This document shows positions 14,611 through 22,982 of a stretch of DNA of 30,775 nt, piece by piece. The notes beneath the pieces are model-generated. The model was not told where the DNA came from, ran no database searches, and saw nothing but the letters and a program-made list of their open reading frames with translations. This DNA is from Anaerolineales bacterium UBA6131 (GTDB lineage: Bacteria; Chloroflexota; Anaerolineae; UBA2200), in the NCBI GenBank assembly GCA_002435875.1, contig DIVN01000082.1:27661-58435 (forward strand), read 5' to 3'. Each line of letters begins with the position of its first letter. Within the stretch, counting starts at the first letter, position 1. Both the position numbers and the translations under genes were made by a program.

Positions 14611-15842
14611 CGTTCCATACCCCCACGAAGCGGGGTCCATCCATGTCCAGTCCATTCCTTCAGGGTTGTGAGTTTATACTGTCCCCCCTCGTAGCCATCT
14701 ACAGCCAAGATTTCTTTCAGATAGCGGTGATAGCCTCGCTTCTCCGGGTTGTAGTCTAGAGCAAGATGCACCACCAAACCCAGGCCGTAGCCGATTACTT
14801 GCTTCATCTCCTCAATCGGTATGTCCTTGCGGGCCAAGTTCTCCAGACGGGCAAGAGCCATCCGCGCACTTTGCGAATGTGTGGTCGTGTGGCTGACGAT
14901 ACCCAGGTTCAGAGCCAGGATGTACTGGACTGCTTCTGACGACACTACCTCGCCAATCATCAATACATCTGGGCGCATGCGCAGGATGGCCGTGTTGATG
15001 GCATCGCTCATCTGCTCGGTCTCTTCATCCACCACGAGATGATGGTAGTGGGTAACCTGAGGCTGCAACTCCTCGAAGGTCTCCACCACGGACAGTTGGG
15101 CACGCTCTGGTAGGTGGTGCGAGAACGCATTCAGCCAGGTGGTCTTGCCTGCACCAGGCCGTCCAGAGAAGACCACGCTGACCTTCAACGAGTTGGCCAC
15201 CTTGGCCAGAAAGTCGATGGTCTCCTCGTCGGCGCTTTGTCTCGCCACCAGATCCTCTAGCCGCAGCTTCTTCTTGGCGAAGCGGCGAATATTGATCGCG
15301 GTACCCTCCCGGCTCATTGGGGGAATCGTCGCCGCAAACCTTGATCCATCCGGCAGGCCGACTTTGATCATCGGCTCTGCCGCGCCAAGTCCCTTGCCCT
15401 CCATGTCCGCGATGCGTCGGGCCAGCCGGTAAAAGTACTTGTCACTCGCCAGGTCTCCGATGGTCTCTGGATTGCCTTGCCGCACAACGGTTACGTGGCC
15501 GTTTCGAACGATGACCTCCTCGAGCTCCTCCTCTTCCAAGAAAGGTTGCAGTACTCCGAGGCCAACAATGCGTTTGGCTACCTCTTCCGCAACAAGCTGC
15601 AAGTGCAGCGGATCGACAGAAATGCCCAGATCCCGCATTGCGCGCAAGACGTTGGCGCGGAATGCAAAATGATCCTCATCGTTGCCATCGCGCCAGCGCG
15701 GAACGGGGATCTCCTTATCGACCAAACAGTCCTGGACCCGATCGCAAATCGCGTCAATCTTGTAGACCTTGAGCATAGAACGCACCGTATCGGGCAGCGG
15801 TTGTTCCTGGGTTACTGCTGTAATGCCACTTGTGTCGGACAT
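14601..15842 (-). CDS. tadA: TadA/CpaF-type secretion ATPase
   Basis: A 413-residue cytoplasmic hexameric motor of the VirB11/GspE superfamily that powers pilus assembly. An N-terminal helical part (to about 90) is followed by the N2 domain (ELEEVIVRNG, DGSRFAATIPP, INIRRF) and the motor: Walker A GRPGAGKTT at residues 227-235, an acidic box with VVETFEEL, Walker B PDVLMIGE at 291-298, and SHTTTHSQSARMALARLENLA. Two usually invariant spots differ: GEVRGxE reads GEVVSSE, so the arginine is missing, and the His-box reads TTTHS where TTxHA is common. The P-loop and acidic residues are intact, so it is probably active but divergent. Confidence 0.9.
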   Translation of the reverse strand: MSDTSGITAVTQEQPLPDTVRSMLKVYKIDAICDRVQDCLVDKEIPVPRWRDGNDEDHFAFRANVLRAMRDLGISVDPLHLQLVAEEVAKRIVGLGVLQPFLEEEELEEVIVRNGHVTVVRQGNPETIGDLASDKYFYRLARRIADMEGKGLGAAEPMIKVGLPDGSRFAATIPPMSREGTAINIRRFAKKKLRLEDLVARQSADEETIDFLAKVANSLKVSVVFSGRPGAGKTTWLNAFSHHLPERAQLSVVETFEELQPQVTHYHHLVVDEETEQMSDAINTAILRMRPDVLMIGEVVSSEAVQYILALNLGIVSHTTTHSQSARMALARLENLARKDIPIEEMKQVIGYGLGLVVHLALDYNPEKRGYHRYLKEILAVDGYEGGQYKLTTLKEWTGHGWTPLRGGMERWS

Positions 15843-15874
15843 CTCAGTCTATCCTGTCTTGGCAGGGTGGGCGA

Positions 15875-17011
15875 TCAATCTGCCCCGCCAGTGGGGGGCA
15901 GTGCGGCATCATTGGTCCACCAATTGATTGACATGGCTCTGTTGCCGGCGTAGGCGGTCGTGACGAACTCTGAGTGGGCGGGGAACCCCGCAGCGGCCTG
16001 AAGTGGAAACCATGCCCAGCCAGTTCCTGGATGAGTGAAGCGTTGCCTGGGGATAATCTCCGTACGCCCCTGACGAACCTCAAGTTCCACATCGGTTGCC
16101 CCCATCGGCACCGTAGACCTTAGAAAGACGGCAGCCCATACTGTCTTCGACTGCTGGCTAAAGTGATACTCTCGAACCTCAGAGCCATGGGCCTTGGTCA
16201 TATACAGATCCAGTTCAAAATCCGAAGCCGGCAAGTCCTGGTTAGGAAGGGGTGTCGCGGCACTCCCAGCTGTTGGCACCGGCGAAGGAGTGGCGACAGG
16301 CACCACTCGTTCCGCAGCTGGCGCAAGCGTCACATAGGCGCTGTAGCCCTGGGAACCAAACGCCCGAATGATTTCCTGCACCACTGTGGGATCTGCAGCT
16401 ACTGCCACGACGCTTCCCGGGCCGGTTTCGGCGCTGGCGCTCGGGGCGGCAAGCAGACCTCCAGACTGGGTCGCGGTCTCTGCACTCCCCTCTACCACCG
16501 GGTCTCCACCCGAGGTGCGAACATCCACAACCCATACATTGCCAGCTACAAGCAGCAGCTCACCCGTATCGTTTTGGCCGCTTCTCCGCCGATAGCCGTA
16601 GACATTGATCTTGTGGCCTGGCCGCACCTGCCCGGCAACCATTTCGTTGAACACAGCTGGGAAACTGACGACCTCCAGGCCCATGTCCTGTACGTAGCGT
16701 ACATTCTCTACGGGCTCAGCATCTTGGAGACCAATTCTCTGCCCGGCCTTCAGAAAACGCGTGGTCATCAGTCCTGCCAGGACCTCGGCATTCTGGTAGT
16801 ACTGCTTGGCTTGAGCGAGCGGCAACTCGTCTGAACTCAGAGTGAGTTGATCGGGTCTGATGATCGAGTACGGCTCGATGTCCTCGCGCGCAATGGCAAC
16901 TCGGGCAAAAGTGAGTGGAGTCGTGGGCGCAGGCCTACGCCAATTGGTCACCAGCACCACGATGAGTAAGACGGCGGCCAAGAGCAGCAAAAACGTTCTC
17001 CGATTTCTCAT
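15875..17011 (-). CDS. cpaB: CpaB/RcpC-like pilus assembly protein
   Basis: A 378-residue protein starting at an ATG with GGAGG five bases upstream; the frame is open to 17068. A signal-anchor helix (residues 6-21) is followed by an SAF domain at about 36-95 (VAIAREDIEPYSIIRPDQLTL and LMTTRFLKAGQRI), which may bind cell-wall glycan. Then comes a beta-rich part with FPAVFNEMVAGQVRPGHKINVYGY, a low-complexity Pro/Thr/Ala section at about 245-275, and a C-terminal domain with no recognised family. In diderm Tad systems RcpC/CpaB acts in the periplasm near the secretin; no secretin gene is present here. Its first 77 bases overlap the end of the tadZ-like gene. Confidence 0.85.
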   Translation of the reverse strand: MRNRRTFLLLLAAVLLIVVLVTNWRRPAPTTPLTFARVAIAREDIEPYSIIRPDQLTLSSDELPLAQAKQYYQNAEVLAGLMTTRFLKAGQRIGLQDAEPVENVRYVQDMGLEVVSFPAVFNEMVAGQVRPGHKINVYGYRRRSGQNDTGELLLVAGNVWVVDVRTSGGDPVVEGSAETATQSGGLLAAPSASAETGPGSVVAVAADPTVVQEIIRAFGSQGYSAYVTLAPAAERVVPVATPSPVPTAGSAATPLPNQDLPASDFELDLYMTKAHGSEVREYHFSQQSKTVWAAVFLRSTVPMGATDVELEVRQGRTEIIPRQRFTHPGTGWAWFPLQAAAGFPAHSEFVTTAYAGNRAMSINWWTNDAALPPTGGAD

Positions 17012-17954
17012 GTTGCCTCCAGGTAGAACCATACACGTAACGAAGCAGGTCTCTGCCCAAGCGCCCATTCCATTGATCTACTCGCTCCACGTAGGGCAGG
17101 TCAAGCCCGCGTTCTAGTCCAGATAACGCCAGGCTGTCGGCTGCGCCTCGCTTCTGGTTTAGCACCACAGCTGCGCGCGATCCCAATTCCGCCTGCAGTT
17201 TCTTGGCATTCTCAATGGCATCTAACCTTGGGGTGGTCACGACCAACCAACGGTTGACTTCATCCACCACCGAACCCAGCAATCCATGAGGCCAGATGGC
17301 ATCTATGACCGAGAGGACATGATTGCTGAACTGTCGCTTGAGATATTTCCCTACTTCGGCAGCGGGTAGTAGCCGACAGTTGTCATAGTCCATAGGGATC
17401 ATGGTCACCTTTTGGTACACTGCCGGTTGGACATCTGCTTTGGTAATCAGGTCGTAAAGATACGGCATCGCGAATTGTGTGATCGCGGACAATGCCGACG
17501 CTCCGTAGACAAACTCAACCAGTAGTACGGGCTGTTCGGTGCATCGTGCAAAGTGCAGGGCTGTGTCCAAAGCCAAAGTGGTCTTGCCCACTCCACCCGA
17601 GTACGCGGACAATCCGATTGTGAACTTCTTGGGGAGGTTGATGCCTCCAATGACCCGGCTGGCTTGCTCAATCCAGTACTCACGGGCAGTCAGAAAATCG
17701 GAGCTCTTTGTCCAGGCAATACGTTGCGCTTCCTGGGCTTCGGATAGAATGGTCTGTATGCGGCCCACTTCGTACCCGTGCTCTACAACGTCCGAGGGGT
17801 CGATGATCGCAAGCTGCGCTGTGGGTATCAGTTGCGCGATCTGCTCTGTCGTTAGCGCGGGTCTGATCTCCAAGTCGGGGATCGTGCGGAGTGCCTGAAA
17901 AACCTCAACGGACTTGGTGGCCACAAGAACTTGGAGCCCCTTTGGAGCTTTCAC
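16935..17954 (-). CDS. tadZ: TadZ/CpaE-like P-loop ATPase
   Basis: About 339 residues from a GTG at 17954, chosen because AGGGGGG lies eight bases upstream; the frame is open to a TTG at 17993. The N-terminal half resembles a response-regulator receiver without a clear phosphorylation site (LQVLVATKSVEVFQAL, LAIIDPSDV). The C-terminal half is a ParA/MinD-type ATPase with the deviant Walker A GGVGKTT (about residues 120-126) in IGLSAYSGGVGKTTLALDTA. The canonical signature lysine near the start of the motif is not apparent (Ser-Gly-Gly-Val-Gly-Lys). TadZ proteins place the pilus apparatus at the pole. It is the first gene of the operon. Confidence 0.85.
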   Translation of the reverse strand: MKAPKGLQVLVATKSVEVFQALRTIPDLEIRPALTTEQIAQLIPTAQLAIIDPSDVVEHGYEVGRIQTILSEAQEAQRIAWTKSSDFLTAREYWIEQASRVIGGINLPKKFTIGLSAYSGGVGKTTLALDTALHFARCTEQPVLLVEFVYGASALSAITQFAMPYLYDLITKADVQPAVYQKVTMIPMDYDNCRLLPAAEVGKYLKRQFSNHVLSVIDAIWPHGLLGSVVDEVNRWLVVTTPRLDAIENAKKLQAELGSRAAVVLNQKRGAADSLALSGLERGLDLPYVERVDQWNGRLGRDLLRYVYGSTWRQHEKSENVFAALGRRLTHRGAGDQLA

Positions 17955-18014
17955 TAGGCATGCCCCCCTCTCCGTTAGATGCAACTGCAACAATGTCTTG
18001 GATGCAGAAGCATT

Positions 18015-18043
18015 ACTATATAGCCGCGTGAATCAGGTGTCAA
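18015..18043 (-). promoter_or_regulatory. Promoter of the tad operon
   Basis: On the minus strand a consensus -35 TTGACA (18043-18038) and TATAGT (18020-18015) are separated by 17 bases. It precedes the tadZ start by about 60 bases. A tandem GTATCAT heptamer (18054-18067) sits just upstream of the -35. Confidence 0.82.
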
Positions 18044-18053
18044 GCTCTGCTCT

Positions 18054-18067
18054 GTATCATGTATCAT
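18054..18067. repeat. Tandem heptamer GTATCAT x2
   Basis: Two perfect copies of GTATCAT, followed by GTA. The repeat lies in the divergent region between the tad operon and the STAND genes (17955-18293), adjacent to the tad -35 box. It could be a regulator site but could equally be chance. Confidence 0.4.
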
Positions 18068-18236
18068 GTACCAGATTCTGCTGATTCGCGTCTTAGGAGA
18101 AGAGGCTTGCATCGCCGAAATCTGGCCGTAGGTACGCAAATCCATGAGTACATTTAACTACGGTTGTTGAGAAACTGCGTGACGCGAAGCGCACCAAGTA
18201 TTGGACAGTTTTTTGACCTTTTTGTGACAGCATGCC

Positions 18237-18265
18237 TTGGGGAATGCGGGCCCCAGCGGTATAAT
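18237..18265 (+). promoter_or_regulatory. Promoter of the STAND/NACHT gene pair
   Basis: TTGGGG (18237-18242), 17 bases, then a perfect TATAAT (18260-18265). The expected start site is about 20 bases before the ATG at 18294. A T-rich stretch with another TTGACC lies further upstream at about 18213. The rest of the 17955-18293 region shows no gene. Confidence 0.75.
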
Positions 18266-18293
18266 CCTGATGCTCTGGGGACAGGAGAAAGGA

Positions 18294-21200
18294 ATGCCAT
18301 ACAGGCCAACGCTACAAGGTGTTGCGGCAAAGCTCATGCCAGAACGTTATGGCAGACGATACCTTCGCCGTGCCTCCGAATACCTGCGACCCGCTCCTGT
18401 GCCTGGGCAGGCTGGAGGCGGGGCAAGCAAAGTGGCCCCGCTCTGTCTGCACTTCCGAGACTTCTCCTCATCTGGACACGAACAGCCATCACCAACTTCC
18501 AAACCCCTGGATGTTTGGGACCTGCTGTTTCGCGCACGTAGGCTGGCGATCGTAGGGGAGTCCGGTTCGGGCAAGACCACACTCTTGAGATCGGTCTTCA
18601 CAGCCCTGGCGCAAGATGAGATCGGCTCGGGCTATGTGAGTCGCCTCACCTTTCTACATCACGGTGAGGCTTCGGATCACTTGCTTCCTGTGTACGTGGA
18701 CATCGATGCGGACCTGCGTGAAGGCGACCTCACGAGGTGCCTCAGCACCATTTTGGCCCGCCACGGGTTCCCTGGGGCGGGAGACTTGCTCAAAGCGACG
18801 CTACAGAAAGGCACTTGTTTTCTGCTGCTCGACCGTTCTGCGGAGCAGGATGACAGAGAGCCTTGGCTGCGAGCCGTTGAGCTGCTAGCCCCTTACCCGA
18901 AGACACTGGTAATCGCTTGCACTCGCTTTCCAGCCGCACTGGATGCTCTTCCGGGATTTGCGCGATTTGAGATCTTGCCGCTCACTCAAGCCGAGATTCA
19001 AGCGATAGTCCAGGAAAGGCTCGGCAAGGATTCGAGCGAGGCCGACTGGCTTATGCAGGCGCTCGAGCGGGACTCGGCGCTGGCCTCGTTGGCTACGAAC
19101 CGACTGCTGTTGGCCACGCTGATTGATGCCGCGAGTGAGATCGCCGGTCACCCGATGGGCTTGACAGAGTTGTTTCAGTGCTGCCTGCATTGCCTGCTCA
19201 GGGCTGGGGGCACCGCTGAATCCATGAAAGTGCATTCGATTGGCACGACTGTACAGCTTTTGGAGCTATTCGCCTCATACTTGCACGAGCGGCGTCAGAC
19301 GCAGTTTTCGGACGAGGAGTTGCATACAGCGTTTGGGCAGGTTGCGGGCGGCAGCGATCTTGCGGCGCGGGCGGCCCCGCGCAGGCTCGCCCACCACAGT
19401 GCACTGTTTCGAAGCATCGGGACCACGGACATGGCTTTTGTTCGCCTGGGCCTTCAGCAGTCGCTTGCGGCTAGGGTTCTCGCCAACAGCCCGCAGTTCC
19501 TACAGTACGCCATAGATCGGGCGGCCGATGACTGGTGGCAAGAGACGATTGTTCTGGCTGCAGTCTTGTCCGGGCAGACATCACGGCTGGCACAGCGTAT
19601 CGTGGACCTGGATGCCCATTGGGACTCTGTGATCCTTGCGGCACGCTGCGCGGCTGAAGACCCCGCACTGCGTCCAGGTCTTTCGGGTCGCATAAGCGCC
19701 AAGCTGTATGACGTGCTCGACTCGGGGCAGCAGGCATATTGGACGGAAGCTGCACTGCGAATCGCTTCGCTGCAAGGGCAGCGGACTTGTAGCTACTTTG
19801 CGAATCTGCTGCGGACAGGCACAACGTCGGAGCGTGAGCGCGCGGCATTCGTCATGGGCCGGGTTGGAAGCGCCGAATGGGCAAGTGTTGCCCTGCTTGG
19901 CGCCCTCGATGTGGCTTCTCCTGTCGGTGTGCGTCTGCGTGCGATCTGGTCTCTGGGGCAGCTGCGCGACAAACGTGCCGTGCCGCTGCTTCTGGACCAA
20001 CTCAAGGACGCAGATGCTGCGGTGGCTACCCAAGCCGCCTTGGCTCTGGCTGCGATGGGCGAAGCAGCGGTGCCAGGCCTGATCTCTCTCCTGGGCAGTG
20101 CACAGCCTGCTGTATGCCAGTCGGCGGTGAAGGCGCTGAGCAGCATGGCAAATGTGGCGCTACGCCCGCTGCTAAACATTGTCCAGGACGATACGCAGCC
20201 AGAGGTCGCGGTGGCCGGTGCAGCACAGGCCCTAGGTTTACTGAGGGACGTGCAGGCGATCCCCAGTTTGGTCCAGTTGTTGCGGGCGCGAGATGGGAAG
20301 ATGGCGCCAGTAGCCGCCGCTGCTCTCGCATCGCTGGGTGCGCCTGCAGCCAGAGCGCTTGTTGATGCTTTGCCCACTCAGGGAGCCGAATCGGAGCTGG
20401 GCGCCACCATCGTGGGCGCACTGGTCTCGCTGGGTGCCGATGCTATCCCTTCGCTTATCCAGTCCTTGGACAATCCGAACTCGACTATTCGCAACGCAGC
20501 CGCAGAGGCTCTGACCAGGCTCGGCTCGACCGCTACCTCCGCCTTGATTGAAAGTCTACGTACTGATCGATGGGACCTCCGGCGTCGCATCGCGCAAGTG
20601 TTGGCACGGATTGGCGACGTCACCCTTGCCGAGCCCCTGCTACGCATGATACATGATGACGATCCCGGAGTTCGAGTCCATGTGGCGCAGATACTGGGGC
20701 ACATAGGTGACGAACAGACCGTCCGCCCATTGGTAGACATGATGCAAAACGACTGCGACGAGTCCGTCCGTCGCGCGGCGCTGACTGGATTGGGGGAACT
20801 ACAGAGCCCAGAGGCGGTTGCGCCCCTTATCGGCATCATGAGAGACCCTGCACTACGTGAAACAGCGATGCATGCTTTGAAGGAAATCGGCCAAGACGCG
20901 ATCGAGCCTCTCATTGAGGCGTTAGGCCAGAGCGGAGATGCGGAGATCCAGCAAGCCTGCGCCGAGACACTGACCTTGCTCGGGGCACGCGGCCGGTTGG
21001 GAGAACACAATCTCTTCGCCGTCGCCAGGGTATACGCAGAACTGTGCCGTGAGCAGCCTGACCTGAGTTCTACCCTGGACCTTTTGGCCCAGATCGCATG
21101 GTGGGTACCGGCAGCAGAACTCCAAGGCGCGTTCTCCGTAGCAGGTGAGTTGCTCCAGGTGAAGCAATTGCCGGATGTGTCAGGCTACCTGGAGCGACTA

Positions 21201-22982
21201 TCGAATCTGGGTATGGAGAAAGAGTTCCATAGGAAGCCGATACAAAGGGTACTGGTTGGCCTGGCGAACATAGCCCACGACATACGACTCTATCTTCAGG
21301 ACTCGCGACGAGAGAACCAGCGTGATGCCATGCTCAGTACCATCAATAGCATGGCTGACATACAGCGCACCATCGACACGCAACTTCTCCCCTTTGAGAG
21401 AAAGGTCTTTGCGGATGTGATCGCTCATTGGCGTGCGCTGACCGAGGAGGCCCTTAAGGATCTGCGAGGACGCGCTCAGCTAACTTTCGCGCCAATAAGT
21501 GCGAGCCTCCCGATGGAAGAACCAACGACAAGAACGACGGTGGTGTTCCGTGTGGTTAATGAAGGCGATGGCGCAGCCAGGAATCTGAGTGCCACACTCA
21601 AGCCCGGTACGCACAATGGATTCGATGTGATCGGACAGCCAACCCAACAGCTCTACGGTCTCGGCCCTGGGATGCAGGCCGATCTTGAATACTGGATTGT
21701 CCCGCATGCCGGCTCCGAGTGCTCGTATCTATTTGAGATAACCTACGATGATGACGAAGCACCTGCTCAGTACAAGTCTACCAGTGGGCAGCTTCGTTTC
21801 TTCGCAGTTGGGAAAGCGTATCGCCCAATTCCCGTCAGCCCCTATGTTATGGGACCTCCTGTCAAGTCAACGCAGATGTTCTATGGTCGCGGGGATGTGT
21901 TCTCGTGGATTCAAGAAAACCTCAGCGGTAGTGAGCAACAAAACATCCTGATCTTGCACGGAGAGCGTAGGATGGGCAAGACTTCAATTCTCTATCAGTT
22001 GCTCAATACTCCGCTCAGCCCACAATACCTCTGCATTCTCTTTAGCCTTGAACTGGCAGTAAGCACTACCCTTGGGGACTTGCTCTATGACCTTGCGACC
22101 ACTATGGAGGTAGAGCTTTCCAAGCTCGGGTTTGCCGCGCACAACTTGGAAGAAGCAGAGTTTCTTCACAGCCCACAGCGCGCTTTTCTGCGCTTCTGTG
22201 AGAGCTTGACTCGAGAGCTTGGCGATCGAAGGTTGTTGATCATGATCGACGAACTGGATAGGCTGATTGCCAGAGTCGAGGAAGGGCAACTCAATGACGA
22301 TGTCTTTCACTTCCTGCGCGGACTCATGCAACATAGCGACAAGTTCGCATTCATTCTCACCGGTGCGGTCAAAGTGCGAGAGATGCTTAAGGATGACCAC
22401 TCGATCCTGTTCAACATCGCACGATCATATAACATCGGCTACCTGAAGGAGACAGAAGCGCAGGCGCTCATCATCGAGCCATTGTCTGGATACTTGACCT
22501 TTGATGGCCTGGTTGTAAACAGAATTCTTCGCGTCACTGCCTGTCACCCGTACTTTGTCCAGTACATTTGTGATTCGCTGGTGAAGCTGGCACAACGAGC
22601 GCGCAAGAACATCGTATACCTGCCGGACATTGACCAGATACTCCAGGAGATCGTCCAGGATAACAATGGGGTACTGCAGAAGAGTGTCTATTCGCCTCTC
22701 ACTGGCTCCGAGCGACGCGTGCTGGCGGCATTGGCCAGCGTTACGAACGATCGTACCATCTACGTGCCTCCTGAGACTATCGCTCAGGCCCTGGAGAGAC
22801 ATCGGCTCACCCTGGACAGACCGACATTAATGGGGGCCCTGCGCATGCTTCAGGAGAGAGAACTTGTCGACGAGCGACGTGTTGGTCAGATTCTGCAGTA
22901 CAGCTTTCGAATGGACCTGATACGGCTCTGGATCGGGCAGAATGAGATGTTGTTGAGGCTGAGTCAGGAGGCCAGCGGATGA
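18294..22982 (+). CDS. Giant NACHT-like / HEAT-repeat / STAND ATPase protein
   Basis: A 1562-residue protein; the ATG at 18294 follows AGGAGAAAGGA, and an earlier in-frame TTG lies upstream of the -10 box. Domains by eye: residues 80-290, a NACHT-like NTPase with P-loop GESGSGKTT (88-96), Walker B FLLLD (176-180) and IACTRFP; about 290-500, a helical stretch; about 505-900, HEAT/PBS-lyase-type repeats; about 910-1060, helical; about 1065-1175, a beta-rich CARDB-like segment; 1185-1560, a second ATPase with P-loop GERRMGKT (1223-1230), Walker B LLIMIDE (1314-1320), a FILTGA strand and a winged-helix-like end. No transmembrane helix is evident. HEAT repeats suggest ligand sensing or a scaffold. 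Such STAND proteins act as switches in signalling or antiviral defence; the function here is unknown. Coupled to the next gene by ATGA. Confidence 0.85.
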   Translation: MPYRPTLQGVAAKLMPERYGRRYLRRASEYLRPAPVPGQAGGGASKVAPLCLHFRDFSSSGHEQPSPTSKPLDVWDLLFRARRLAIVGESGSGKTTLLRSVFTALAQDEIGSGYVSRLTFLHHGEASDHLLPVYVDIDADLREGDLTRCLSTILARHGFPGAGDLLKATLQKGTCFLLLDRSAEQDDREPWLRAVELLAPYPKTLVIACTRFPAALDALPGFARFEILPLTQAEIQAIVQERLGKDSSEADWLMQALERDSALASLATNRLLLATLIDAASEIAGHPMGLTELFQCCLHCLLRAGGTAESMKVHSIGTTVQLLELFASYLHERRQTQFSDEELHTAFGQVAGGSDLAARAAPRRLAHHSALFRSIGTTDMAFVRLGLQQSLAARVLANSPQFLQYAIDRAADDWWQETIVLAAVLSGQTSRLAQRIVDLDAHWDSVILAARCAAEDPALRPGLSGRISAKLYDVLDSGQQAYWTEAALRIASLQGQRTCSYFANLLRTGTTSERERAAFVMGRVGSAEWASVALLGALDVASPVGVRLRAIWSLGQLRDKRAVPLLLDQLKDADAAVATQAALALAAMGEAAVPGLISLLGSAQPAVCQSAVKALSSMANVALRPLLNIVQDDTQPEVAVAGAAQALGLLRDVQAIPSLVQLLRARDGKMAPVAAAALASLGAPAARALVDALPTQGAESELGATIVGALVSLGADAIPSLIQSLDNPNSTIRNAAAEALTRLGSTATSALIESLRTDRWDLRRRIAQVLARIGDVTLAEPLLRMIHDDDPGVRVHVAQILGHIGDEQTVRPLVDMMQNDCDESVRRAALTGLGELQSPEAVAPLIGIMRDPALRETAMHALKEIGQDAIEPLIEALGQSGDAEIQQACAETLTLLGARGRLGEHNLFAVARVYAELCREQPDLSSTLDLLAQIAWWVPAAELQGAFSVAGELLQVKQLPDVSGYLERLSNLGMEKEFHRKPIQRVLVGLANIAHDIRLYLQDSRRENQRDAMLSTINSMADIQRTIDTQLLPFERKVFADVIAHWRALTEEALKDLRGRAQLTFAPISASLPMEEPTTRTTVVFRVVNEGDGAARNLSATLKPGTHNGFDVIGQPTQQLYGLGPGMQADLEYWIVPHAGSECSYLFEITYDDDEAPAQYKSTSGQLRFFAVGKAYRPIPVSPYVMGPPVKSTQMFYGRGDVFSWIQENLSGSEQQNILILHGERRMGKTSILYQLLNTPLSPQYLCILFSLELAVSTTLGDLLYDLATTMEVELSKLGFAAHNLEEAEFLHSPQRAFLRFCESLTRELGDRRLLIMIDELDRLIARVEEGQLNDDVFHFLRGLMQHSDKFAFILTGAVKVREMLKDDHSILFNIARSYNIGYLKETEAQALIIEPLSGYLTFDGLVVNRILRVTACHPYFVQYICDSLVKLAQRARKNIVYLPDIDQILQEIVQDNNGVLQKSVYSPLTGSERRVLAALASVTNDRTIYVPPETIAQALERHRLTLDRPTLMGALRMLQERELVDERRVGQILQYSFRMDLIRLWIGQNEMLLRLSQEASG

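Noticed and set aside
16163..16834. 223-residue plus-strand open frame
   Set aside because: Antisense to cpaB, which has a signal anchor, SAF domain and operon context.
19800..21000. DNA-level repeat array in the giant gene
   Set aside because: The periodicity is at protein level (HEAT repeats of about 30 residues); the bases are too diverged to be a DNA repeat array.
20378..21010. 210-residue minus-strand open frame, Ser/Arg-rich
   Set aside because: Antisense to the HEAT-repeat part; the repetitive look mirrors the HEAT repeats.
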